Positions 1 through 12,949 of a stretch of DNA of 64,000 bases are shown here, one piece after another. This DNA comes from Odiellus spinosus (taxonomy: Eukaryota > Arthropoda > Arachnida > Opiliones > Phalangiidae), in NCBI GenBank assembly GCA_963920705.1, contig OY987230.1, positions 868,001 to 932,000 on the forward strand. The letters run 5' to 3'. The notes below the pieces were generated by a model. It saw only the letters and a list, made by a program, of their open reading frames with translations. It searched no databases and was not told where the DNA came from. Positions within the stretch are counted from its first letter, which is position 1. Each line of letters opens with the position of its first letter. Both the position numbers and the translations under genes were made by a program.

Positions 1-317
1 GATTTCTTGAATTGGCCATATTTTTCTTGTTTTTCAACGGATTTTTGAAAACTCTTATTATTTAGACTGTCCATTAATTGCTCTTTCGAATGACTTTGGT
101 TTTGTCTAAATTGCCAAAACGTGTAAATATAAAATTGGTTAAAATTAAGCAAAAACGCTTAAAAATCCAAGATTATTGGATTCAAATGGACACAAAACTT
201 TTGAATTTTAAGCGATTTAGACAAAATTAAGACCACTCGAAAGAGCAAATATTGGTCTATCTAAAAAACAATAGTTTTGGAAAATCCGTTGAAAAACAAG
301 AAAAATATGGCCAATTC

Positions 318-390
318 AAGAAATCATACAATATCAAAATAGTCAAATTTCAGATTTTCAAAATTCGCTTTTTGATATTAGATGTTTTTT
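318..390 (+). repeat. Reference satellite linker module (~73 bp, L+ orientation)
   Basis: The linker joins two cores and is itself an imperfect dyad: AATATCAAAA near one end mirrors TTTTTGATATT near the other. Its two ends are distinguishable (AAGAAATCAT on one side, GATGTTTTTT on the other), so its orientation can be scored separately from the core. The next linker, 701-773, is the same sequence reversed (L-). Both ends abut the GAATTG/CAATTC border of a core. Confidence 0.85.
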
Positions 391-700
391 GAATTGTCCA
401 TATTTTCCATGTTTTTCAACGGATTTTCCAAAACTCTTGATTTTCAGATAGACCAATATTTGCTCTTTCGAGTGGTCTTAATTTTGTCTAAATCGCTTAA
501 AAATCAAAAGTTTTGTGTCCATTTGAATCCAATAATCTTGGATTTTTAAGCGTTTTTGCTTAATTTTAACCAATTTTATATTTGTCACAATTTTGCAATT
601 TAGACAAAAACAAAGTCATTCGAAAGAGCAATTAATGGACAGTCTTAATAATAAGAGTTTTCAAAAATCCGTTGAAAAACATGGAAAATATGGACAATTC
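391..700 (-). repeat. Reference satellite core module (~310 bp, R orientation)
   Basis: This is one worked example of the core. It begins at GAATTGTCC and ends at GGACAATTC, so its ends are inverted copies of each other. The outer ~110 bp on each side form an imperfect inverted repeat. Each arm runs CCATATTTT...GTTTTTCAACGGATTTT, then a diverged inner part containing GCTCTTTCGA, and ends at TTTTGTCTAAAT. The central ~90 bp is not symmetrical apart from a short dyad, AATCC...GGATT, around the centre. The neighbouring core at 9-317 is the same sequence in the opposite orientation. Overall it has the layout of a foldback or MITE-like element. Confidence 0.85.
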
Positions 701-3700
701 AAAAAACATCTAATATCAAAAAGCGAATTTTGAAAATCTGAAATTTGACTATTTTGATATTCTATGATTTCTTGAATTGGCCATATTTTTCTTGTATTTC
801 AACGGATTTTTGAAAACTCTTATTATTTAGACTGTCCATTAATTGCTCTTTCGAATGACTTTGGTTTTGTCTAAATTGCCAAATCATGACACATATAAAA
901 TTGGTTAAAATTAAGCAAAAACGCTTAAAAATCCAAGATTATTGGATTCAAATGGACACAAAACTTTTGAATTTTAAGCGATTTAGACAAAATTAAGACC
1001 ACTCGAAAGACCAAATTTTGGTCTATCTAAAAAACAATAGTTTTGGAAAATCCGTTGAAAAACAAGAAAAATATGGCCAATTCAAGAAATCATACAATAT
1101 CAAAATAGTCATATTTCAGATTTTCAAAATTCGCTTTTTGATATTAGATGTTTTTTGAATTGTCCATATTTTCCATGTTTTTCAACGGATTTTTGAAAAC
1201 TCTTATTATTTAAGCTGTCCATTAATTGCTCTTTCGAATGACTTTGGTTTTGTCTAAATTGCAAAATTGTGACAAATATAAAATTGGTTAAAATTAAGCA
1301 AAAACGCTTAAAAATCCAAGATTATTGGATTCAAATGGACACAAAACTTTTGATTTTTAAGCGATTTAGACAAAATTAAGACCACTCGAAAGAGCAAATA
1401 TTGGTCTATCTGAAAATCAAGAGTTTTGGAAAATCCGTTGAAAAACATGGAAAATATGGACAATTCAAAAAACATCTAATATCAAAAAGCGAATTTTGAA
1501 AATCTGAAATTTGACTATTTTGATATTCTATGATTTCTTGAATTGGCCATATTTTTCTTGTTTTTCAACGGATTTTTGAAAACTCTTATTATTTAGACTG
1601 TCCATTAATTGCTCTTTCGAATGACTTTGGTTTTGTCTAAATTGCAAAATTGTGACAAATATAAAATTGGTTAAAATTAAGCAAAAACGCTTAAAAATCC
1701 AAGATTATTGGATTCAAATGGACACAAAACTTTTGAATTTTAAGCGATTTAGACAAAATTAAGACCACTCGAAAGACCAAATTTTGGTCTATCTAAAAAA
1801 CAATAGTTTTGGAAATCCGTTGAAAAACAAGAAAAATATGGCCAATTCAAGAAATCATAGAATATCAAAATAGTCAAATTTCAGATTTTCAAAATTCGCT
1901 TTTTGATATTAGATGTTTTTTGAATTGTCCATATTTTCCATGTTTTTCAACGGATTTTTGAAAACTCTTATTATTTAAACTGTCCATTAATTGCTCTTTC
2001 GAATGACTTTGTTTTGTCTAAATTGCAAAATTGTGACAAATATAAAATTGGTTAAAATTAAGCAAAAACGCTTAAAAATCCAAGATTATTGGATTCAAAT
2101 GGACACAAAACTTTTGATTTTTAAGCGATTTAGACAAAATTAAGACCAGTCGAAAGACCAAATTTTGGTCTATCTAAAAAACAAGAGTTTTGGAAAATCC
2201 GTTGAAAAACATGGAAAATATGGACAATTCAAAAAACATCTAATATCAAAAAGCGAATTTTGAAAATCTGAAATTTGACTATTTTGATATTCTATGATTT
2301 CTTGAATTGGCCATATTTTTCTTGTTTTTCAACGGATTTTTGAAAACTCTTATTATTTAGACTGTCCATTAATTGCTCTTTCGAATGACTTTGGTTTTGT
2401 CTAAATTGCCAAAACGTGACAAATATAAAATTGGTTAAAATTAAGCAAAAACGCTTAAAAATCCAAGATTATTGGATTCAAATGGACACAAAACTTTTGA
2501 ATTTTAAGCGATTTAGACAAAATTAAGACCACTCGAAAGACCAAATTTTGGTCTATCTAAAAAACAATAGTTTTGGAAAATCCGTTGAAAAACAAGAAAA
2601 ATATGGCCAATTCTAGAAATCATACAATATCAAAATAGTCAAATTTCAGATTTTAAAAATTCGCTTTTTGATATTAGATGTTTTTTGAATTGTCCATATT
2701 TTCCATGTTTTTCAACGGATTTTCCAAAACTCTTGATTTTCAGATAGACCAATATTTGCTCTTTCGAGTGGTCTTAATTTTGTCTAAATCGCTTAAAAAT
2801 CAAAAGTTTTGTGTCCATTTGAATCCAATAATCTTGGATTTTTAAGCGTTTTTGCTTAATTTTAACCAATTTTATATTTGTCACAATTTTGCAATTTAGA
2901 CAAAACCAAAGTCATTCGAAAGAGCAATTAATGGACAGTTTAAATAATAAGAGTTTTCAAAAATCCGTTGAAAAACATGGAAAATATGGACAATTCAAAA
3001 AACATCTAATATCAAAAAGCGAATTTTGAAAATCTGAAATTTGACTATTTTGATATTCTATGATTTCTTGAATTGGCCATATTTTTCTTGTTTTTCAACG
3101 GATTTCTGAAAACTCTTATTATTTAAACTGTCCATTAATTGCTCTTTCGAATGACTTTGTTTTGTCTAAATTGCAAAATTGTGACAAATATTAAATTGGT
3201 TAAAATTAAGCAAAAACGCTTAAAAATCCAAGATTATTGGATTCAAATGGGCACAAAACTTTTGATTTTTAAGCGATTTAGACAAAATTAAGACCACTCG
3301 AAAGACCAAATTTTGGTCTATCTAACAAACAAGAGTTTTGGAAAATCCGTTGAAAAACATGGAAAATATGGACAATTCAAAAAACATCTAATATCAAAAA
3401 GCGAATTTTGAAAATCTGAAATTTGACTATTTTGATATTCTATGATTTCTTGAATTGGCCATATTTTTCTTGTTTTTCAACGGATTTTTGAAAACTCTTA
3501 TTATTTAGACTGTCCATTAATTGCTCTTTAGAATGACTTTGGTTTTGTCTAAATTGCCAAAACGTGACAAATATAAAATTGGTTAAAATTAAGCAAAAAC
3601 GCTTAAAAATCCAAGATTATTGGATTCAAATGGACACAAAACTTTTGAATTTTAAGCGATTTAGACAAAATTAAGACCACTCGAAAGACCAAATTTTGGT

Positions 3701-6059
3701 CTATCTAAAAAACAATAGTTTTGGAAAATCCGTTGAAAAACAAGAAAAATATGGCCAATTCAAGAAATCATACAATATCAAAATAGTGAAATTTCAGATT
3801 TTCAAAATTCGCTTTTTGATATTAGATGTTTTTTGAATTGTCCATATTTTCCATGTTTTTCAACGGATTTTCCAAAACTCTTGTTTTTTAGATAGACCAA
3901 TATTTGCTCATTCGAGTGGTCTTAATTTTGTCTAAATCGCTTAAAAATCAAAAGTTTTGTGTCCATTTGAATCCAATAATCTTGGATTTTTAAGCGTTTT
4001 TGCTTAATTTTAACCAATTTTATATTTGTCACGTTTTGGCAATTTAGACAAAACCAAAGTCATTCGAAAGAGCAATTAATGGACAGTCTAAATAATAAGA
4101 GTTTTCAAAAATCCGTTGAAAAACAAGAAAAATATGGCCAATTCAAGAAATCATAGAATATCAAAATAGTCAAATTTCAGATTTTCAAAATTCGCTTTTT
4201 GATATTAGATGTTTTTTGAATTGTCCATATTTTCCATGTTTTTCAACGGATTTTCCAAAACTCTTGTTTTTTAGATAGACCAAAATTTGGTCTTTCGAGT
4301 GGTCTTAATTTTGTCTAAATCGCTTAAAATTCAAAAGTTTTGTGTCCATTTGAATCCAATAATCTTGGATTTTTAAGCGTTTTTGCTTAATTTTAACCAA
4401 TTTTATATTTGTCACAATTTTGCAATTTAGACAAAACCAAAGTCATTCGAAAGAGCAATTAATGGACTGTCTAAATAATAAGAGTTTTCAAAAATCCGTT
4501 GAAAAACAAGAAAAATATGGCCAATTCAAGAAATCATAGATTATCAAAATAGTCAAATTTCAGATTTTCAAAATTCGCTTTTTGATATTAGATGTTTTTT
4601 GAATTGTCCATATTTTCCATGTTTTTCAACGGATTTTCCAAAACTCTTATTTTTTAGATAGACCAAAATTTAGTCTTTCGAGTGGTCTTAATTTTGTCTA
4701 AATCGCTTAAAAATCAAAAGTTTTGTGTCCATTTGAATCCAATAATCTTGGATTTTTAAGCGTTTTTGCTTAATTTTAACCAATTTTATATTTGTCACAA
4801 TTTTGCAATTTAGACAAAACAAAGTCATTCGAAAGAGCAATTAATGGACAGTTTAAATAATAAGAGTTTTCAAAAATCCGTTGAAAAACATGGAAAATAT
4901 GGACAATTCAAGAAATCATAGAATATCAAAATAGTCAAATTTCAGATTTTCAAAATTCGCTTTTTGATATTAGATGTTTTTTGAATTGTCCATATTTTCC
5001 ATGTTTTTCAACGGATTTTCCAAAACTCTTGTTTTTTAGATAGACCAAAATTTCGTCTTTCGAGCGGTCTTAATTTTGTCTAAATCGCTTAAAAATCAAA
5101 AGTTTTGTGTCCATTTGAATCCAATAATCTTGGATTTTTAAGCGTTTTTGCTTAATTTTAACCAATTTTATATTTGTCACAATTTTGCAATTTAGACAAA
5201 ACCAAAGTCATTCGAAAGAGCAATTAATGGACAGTTTAAATAATAAGAGTTTTCAAAAATCCGTTGAAAAACATGGAAAATATGGACAATTCAAAAACAT
5301 CTAATATCAAAAAGCGAATTTTGAAAATCTGAAATTTGACTATTTTGATATTCTATGATTTCTTGAATTGGCCATATTTTTCTTGTTTTTCAACGGATTT
5401 TTGAAAACTCTTATTATTTAGACTGTCCATTAATTGCTCTTTCGAATGACTTTGGTTTTGTCTAAATTGCAAAATTGTGACAAATATAAAATTGGTTAAA
5501 ATTAAGCAAATACGCTTAAAAATCCAAGATTATTGGATTCAAATGGACACAAAACTTTTGAATTTTAAGCGATTTAGACAAAATTAAGACCACTCGAAAG
5601 ACCAAATTTTGGTCTATCTAAAAAACAATAGTTTTGGAAAATCCGTTGAAAAACAAGAAAAATATGGCCAATTCAAGAAATCATAGAATATCAAAATAGT
5701 CAAATTTCAGATTTTCAAAATTCGCTTTTTGATATTAGATGTTTTTTGAATTGTCCATATTTTCCATGTTTTTCAACGGATTTTCCAAAACTCTTGATTT
5801 TCAGATAGACCAATATTTGCTCTTTCGAGTGGTCTTAATTTTGTCTAAATCGCTTAAAAATCAAAAGTTTTGTGTCCATTTGAATCCAATAATCTTGGAT
5901 TTTTAAGCGTTTTTGCTTAATTTTAACCAATTTTATATTTGTCACAATTTTGCAATTTAGACAAAAACAAAGTCATTCGAAAGAGCAATTAATGGACAGT
6001 CTTAATAATAAGAGTTTTCAAAAATCCGTTGAAAAACAAGAAAAATATGGCCAATTCAA

Positions 6060-8340
6060 AAAACATCTAATATCAAAAAGCGAATTTTGAAAATCTGAAA
6101 TTTGACTATTTTGATATTCTATGATTTCTTGAATTGTCCACATTTTTCTTGTTTTTCAACGGATTTTTGAAAACTCTTATTATTTAGACTGTCCATTAAT
6201 TGCTATTTCGAATGACTTTGGTTTTGTCTAAATTGCCAAAACGTGACAAATATAAAATTGGTTAAAATTAAGCAAAAACGCTTAAAAATACAAGATTATT
6301 GGATTCAAATGGACACAAAACTTTTGATTTTTAAGCGATTTAGACAAAATTAAGACCACTCGAAAGACCAAATTTTGGTCTATCTAAAAAACAATAGTTT
6401 TGGAAAATCCGTTGAAAAACAAGAAAAATATGGCCAATTCAAGAAATCATACAATATCAAAATAGTCAAATTTCAGATTTTCAAAATTCGCTTTTTGATA
6501 TTAGATGTTTTTTGAATTGTCCATATTTTCCATGTTTTTCAACGGATTTTTGAAAACTCTTATTATTTAAACTGTCCATTAATTGCTCTTTCGAATGACT
6601 TTGGTTTTGTCTAAATTGCAAAATTGTGACAAATATAAAATTGGTTAAAATTAAGCAAAAACGCTTAAAAATCCAAGATTATTGGATTCAAATGGACACA
6701 AAACTTTTGATTTTTAAGCGATTTAGACAAAATTAAGACCACTCGAAAGACCAAATTTTGGTCTATCTAAAAAACAAGATTTTTGGAAAATCCGTTGAAA
6801 AACATGGAAAATATGGACAATTCAAAAAACATCTAATATCAAAAAGCGAATTTTGAAAATCTGAAATTTGACTATTTTGATATTCTATGATTTCTTGAAT
6901 TGTCCATATTTTCCATGTTTTTCAACAAATTTTTGAAAACTCTTATTATTTAAACTGTCCATTAATTGCTCTTTCGAATGACTTTGGTTTTGTCTAAATT
7001 GCAAAATTGTGACAAATATAAAATTGGTTAAAATTAAGCAAAAACGCTTAAAAATCCAAGATTATTGGATTCAAATGGACACAAAACTTTTGATTTTTAA
7101 GCGATTTAGACAAAATTAAGACCACTCGAAAGACCAAATTTTGGTCTATCTAAAAAACAAGAGTTTTGGAAAATCCGTTGAAAAACAAGAAAAATATGGA
7201 CAATTCAAAAAACATCTAATATCAAAAAGCGAATTTTGAAAATCTGAAATTTGACTATTTTGATATTCTATGATTTCTTGAATTGTCCACATTTTTCTTG
7301 TTTTTCAACGGATTTTTGAAAACTCTTATTATTTAGACTGTCCATTAATTGCTCTTTCGAATGACTTTGGTTTTGTCTAAATTGCCAAAACGTGACAAAT
7401 ATAAAATTGGTTAAAATTAAGCAAAAACGCTTAAAAATACAAGATTATTGGATTCAAATGGACACAAAACTTTTGATTTTTAAGCGATTTAGACAAAATT
7501 AAGACCACTCGAAAGACCAAATTTTGGTCTATCTAAAAAACAATAGTTTTGGAAAATCCGTTGAAAAACAAGAAAAATATGGCCAATTCAAGAAACCATA
7601 CAATATCAAAATAGTCAAATTTCAGATTTTCAAAATTCGCTTTTTGATATTAGATGTTTTTTGAATTGTCCATATTTTCCATGTTTTTCAACGGATTTTT
7701 GAAAACTCTTATTATTTAAACTGTCCATTAATTGCTCTTTCGAATGACTTTGGTTTTGTCTAAATTGCAAAATTGTGACAAATATAAAATTGGTTAAAAT
7801 TAAGCAAAAACGCTTAAAAATCCAAGATTATTGGATTCAAATGGACACAAAACTTTTGATTTTTAAGCGATTTAGACAAAATTAAGACCACTCGAAAGAC
7901 CAAATTTTGGTCTATCTAAAAAACAAGATTTTTGGAAAATCCGTTGAAAAACATGGAAAATATGGACAATTCAAAAAACATCTAATATCAAAAAGCGAAT
8001 TTTGAAAATCTGAAATTTGACTATTTTGATATTCTATGATTTCTTGAATTGTCCATATTTTCCATGTTTTTCAACAAATTTTTGAAAACTCTTATTATTT
8101 AAACTGTCCATTAATTGCTCTTTCGAATGACTTTGGTTTTGTCTAAATTGCAAAATTGTGACAAATATAAAATTGGTTAAAATTAAGCAAAAACGCTTAA
8201 AAATCCAAGATTATTGGATTCAAATGGACACAAAACTTTTGATTTTTAAGCGATTTAGACAAAATTAAGACCACTCGAAAGACCAAATTTTGGTCTATCT
8301 AAAAAACAAGAGTTTTGGAAAATCCGTTGAAAAACATGGA
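6060..8340. repeat. 1,149-bp (3-monomer) tandem duplication inside the satellite
   Basis: Private variants recur 1,149 bp apart: the AATACAAGATT change at 6,288 and 7,437, and CAACAAAT (instead of CAACGGAT) at 6,923 and 8,072. The GTCCACATTTTT variant near 6,136 also recurs near 7,285. The period is three monomers. All seven cores between about 6,130 and 8,750 are F, while linkers inside the run are in both orientations. Confidence 0.85.
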
Positions 8341-9189
8341 AAATATGGACAATTCAAAAAACATCTAATATCAAAAAGCGAATTTTGAAAATCAGAAATT
8401 TGACTATTTTGATATTCTATGATTTCTTGAATTGGCCATATTTTTCTTGTTTTTCAACGGATTTTTGAAAACTCTTATTATTTAGACTGTCCATTAATTG
8501 CTCTTTCGAATGACTTTGGTTTTGTCTAAATTGCCAAAACGTGACAAATATAAAATTGGTTAAAATTAAGCAAAAACGCTTAAAAATCCAAGATTATTGG
8601 ATTCAAATGGACACAAAACTTTTGAATTTTAAGCGATTTAGACAAAATTAAGACCACTCGAAAGACCAAATTTTGGTCTATCTAAAAAACAATAGTTTTG
8701 GAAAATCCGTTGAAAAACAAGAAAAATATGGCCAATTCTAGAAATCATACAATATCAAAATAGTCGAATTTCAGATTTTAAAAATTCGCTTTTTGATATT
8801 AGATGTTTTTTGAATTGTCCATATTTTCCATGTTTTTCAACGGATTTTCCAAAACTCTTGATTTTCAGATAGACCAATATTTGCTCTTTCGAGTGGTCTT
8901 AATTTTGTCTAAATCGCTTAAAAATCAAAAGTTTTGTGTTCATTTGAATCCAATAATCTTGGATTTTTAAGCGTTTTTGCTTTATTTTAACCAATTTTAT
9001 ATTTGTCACAATTTTGCAATTTAGACAAAACCAAAGTCATTCGAAAGAGCAATTAATGGACAGTTTAAATAATAAGAGTTTTCAAAAATCCGTTGAAAAA
9101 CATGGAAAATATGGACAATTCAAAAAACATCTAATATCAAAAAGCGAATTTTGAAAATCTGAAATTTGACTATTTTGATATTCTATGAT

Positions 9190-10200
9190 TTCTTGAATTG
9201 GCCATATTTTTCTCGTTTTTCAACGGATTTTTGAAAACTCTTATTATTTAGACTGTCCATTAATTGCTCTTTAGAATGACTTTGGTTTTGTCTAAATTGC
9301 AAAATTGTGACAAATATAAAATTGGTTAAAATTAAGCAAAAACGCTTAAAAATCCAAGATTATTGGATTCAAATGGACACAAAACTTTTGAATTTTAAGC
9401 GATTTAGACAAAATTAAGACCACTCGAAAGACCAAATTTTGGTCTATCTAAAAAAAAATAGTTTTGGAAAATCCGTTGAAAAACAAGAAAAATATGGCCA
9501 ATTCAAGAAATCATACAATATCAAAATAGTCAAATTTCAGATTTTAAAAATTCGCTTTTTGATATTAGATGTTTTTTGAATTGTCCATATTTTCCATGTT
9601 TTTCAACGGATTTTCCAAAACTCTTGATTTTCAGATAGACCAATATTTGCTCTTTCGAGTGGTCTTAATTTTGTCTAAATCGCTTAAAAATCAAAAGTTT
9701 TGTGTCCATTTGAATCCAATAATCTTGGATTTTTAAGCGTTTTTGCTTTATTTTAACCAATTTTATATTTGTCACAATTTTGCAATTTAGACAAAACCAA
9801 AGTCATTCGAAAGAGCAATTAATGGACAGTTTAAATAATAAGAGTTTTCAAAAATCCGTTGAAAAACATGGAAAATATGGACAATTCAAAAAACATCTAA
9901 TATCAAAAAGCGAATTTTGAAAATCTGAAATTTGACTATTTTGATATTCTATGATTTCTTGAATTGGCCATATTTTTCTTGTTTTTCAACGGATTTTTGA
10001 AAACTCTTATTATTTAGACTGTCCATTAATTGCTCTTTAGAATGACTTTGGTTTTGTCTAAATTGCAAAATTGTGACAAATATAAAATTGGTTAAAATTA
10101 AGCAAAAACGCTTAAAAATCCAAGATTATTGGATTCAAATGGACACAAAACTTTTGAATTTTAAGCGATTTAGACAAAATTAAGACAACTCGAAAGACCA
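9190..10200. repeat. 765-bp dimer duplication
   Basis: The private variant TTTAGAATGAC (usual form TTTCGAATGAC) occurs near 9,271 and again about 765 bp later near 10,036. Flanking variants are largely shared. This is two monomers in opposite orientations repeated as a unit. Confidence 0.7.
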
Positions 10201-12949
10201 AATTTTGGTCTATCTAAAAAACAATAGTTTTGGAAAATCCGTTGAAAAACAAGAAAAATATGGCCAATTCAAGAAATCATACAATATCAAAATAGTCAAA
10301 TTTCAGATTTTAAAAATTCGCTTTTTGATATTAGATGTTTTTTGAATTGTCCATATTTTCCATGTTTTTCAACGGATTTTCCAAAATTCTTGTTTTTTAG
10401 ATAGACCAATATTTGCTCTTTCGAGTGGTCTTAATTTTGTCTAAATCGCTTAAAATTCAAAAGTTTTGTGTCCATTTGTATCCAATAATCTTGGATTTTT
10501 AAGCGTTTTTGCTTAATTTTAACCAATTTTATATTTGTCACAATTTTGCAATTTAGACAAAACCAAAGTCATTCGAAAGAGCAATTAATGGACAGTCTAA
10601 ATAATAAGAGTTTTCAAAAATCCGTTGAAAAACAAGAAAAATGTGGACAATTCAAGAAATCATAGAATATCAAAATAGTCAAATTTCAGATTTTCAAAAT
10701 TCGCTTTTTGATATTAGATGTTTTTTGAATTAGCCATATTTTTCTTGTTTTTCAACGGATTTTTGAAAACTCTCATTATTAAGACTGTCCATTAATTGCT
10801 CTCTCGAATGACTTTGTTTTTGTGTAAATTGCAAAATTGTGACAAATATAAAATTGGTTAAAAGTAAGCAAAAACGCTTAAAAATCCAAGATTATTGGAT
10901 TCAAATGGACACAAAACTTTTGATTTTTAAGCGATTTAGACAAAATTAAGACCACTCGAAAGAGCAAATATTGGTCTATCTGAAAATCAAGAGTTTTGGA
11001 AAATCCGTTGAAAAACATGGAAAATATGGACAATTCAAAAAACATCTAATATCAAAAAGCGAATTTTGAAAATCTGAAATTTGACTATTTTGATATTCTA
11101 TGATTTCTTGAATTGGCCATATTTTTCTTGTTTTTCAACGGATTTTTGAAAACTCTTATTATTTAGACTGTCCATTAATTGCTCTTTCGAATGACTTTGG
11201 TTTTGTCTAAATTGCCAAAACGTGACAAATATAAAATTGGTTAAAATTAAGCAAAAACGCTTAAAAATCCAAGATTATTGGATTCAAATGGACACAAAAC
11301 TTTTGAATTTTAAGCGATTTAGACAAAATTAAGACCACTCGAAAGACCAAATTTTGGTCTATCTAAAAAACAATAGTTTTGGAAAATCCGTTGAAAAACA
11401 AGAAAAATATGGCCAATTCAAGAAATCATACAATATCAAAATAGTCAAATTTCAGATTTTCAAAATTCGCTTTTTGATATTAGATGTTTTTTGAATTGTC
11501 CTATTTTCCATGTTTTTCAACGGATTTTTGAAAACTCTTATTATTTAAACTGTCCATTAATTGCTCTTTCGAATGACTTTGGTTTTGTCTAAATTGCAAA
11601 ATTGTGACAAATATAAAATTGGTTAAAATTAAGCAAAAACCTTTAAAAATCCAAGATTATTGGATTCAAATGGACACAAAACTTTTGATTTTTAAGCGAT
11701 TTAGACAAAATTAAGACCACTCGAAAGACCAAATTTTGGTCTATCTAAAAAAAAGAGTTTTGGAAAATCCGTTGAAAAACATGGAAAATATGGACAATTC
11801 AAAAAACATCTAATATCAAAAAGCGAATTTTGAAAATCTGAAATTTGACTATTTTGATATTCTATGATTTCTTGAATTGGCCATATTTTCCATGTTTTTC
11901 AACGGATTTTTGAAAACTCTTATTATTTAAACTGTCCATTAATTGCTCTTTCGAATGACTTTGGTTTTGTCTAAATTGCAAAATTGTGACAAATATAAAA
12001 TTGGTTAAAATTAAGCAAAAACGCTTAAAAATCCAAGATTATTGGATTCAAATGGACACAAAACTTTTGAATTTTAAGCGATTTAGACAAAATTAAGACC
12101 ACTCGAAAGACCAAATTTTGGTCTATCTAAAAAACAATAGTTTTGGAAAATCCGTTGAAAAACAAGAAAAATATGGCCAATTCAAGAAATCATATTATAT
12201 CAAAATAGTCAAATTTCAGATTTTCAAAATTCGCTTTTTGATATTAGATGTTTTTTGAATTGTCCATATTTTCCATGTTTTTCAACGGATTTTTGAAAAC
12301 TCTTATTATTTAAACTGTCCATTAATTGCTCTTTCGAATGACTTTGTTTTATCTAAATTGCAAAATTGTGACAAATTTAAAATTGGTTAAAATTAAGCAA
12401 AAACGCTTAAAAATCCAAGATTATTGGATTCAAATGGACACAAAACTTTTGATTTTTAAGCGATTTAGACAAAATTAAGACCACTCGAAAGACCAAATTT
12501 TGGTCTATCTAAAAAACAAGAGTTTTGGAAAATCCGTTGAAAAACATGGAAAATATGGACAATTCAAAAAACATCTAATATCAAAAAGCGAATTTTGAAA
12601 ATCTGAAATTTGACTATTTTGATATTCAATGATTTCTTGAATTGGCCATATTTTTCTTGTTTTTCAACGGATTTTTGAAAACTCTTATTATTTAGACTGT
12701 CCATTAATTGCTCTTTCGAATGACTTTGGTTTTGTCTAAATTGCCAAAACGTGACAAATATAAAATTGGTTAAAATTAAGCAAAAACGCTTAAAAATCCA
12801 AGATTATTGGATTCAAATAGACACAAAACTTTTGAATTTTAAGCGATTTAGACAAAATTAAGACCACTCGAAAGACCAAATTTTGGTCTATCTAAAAAAC
12901 AATAGTTTTGGAAAATCCGTTGAAAAACAAGAAAAATATGGCCAATTCA

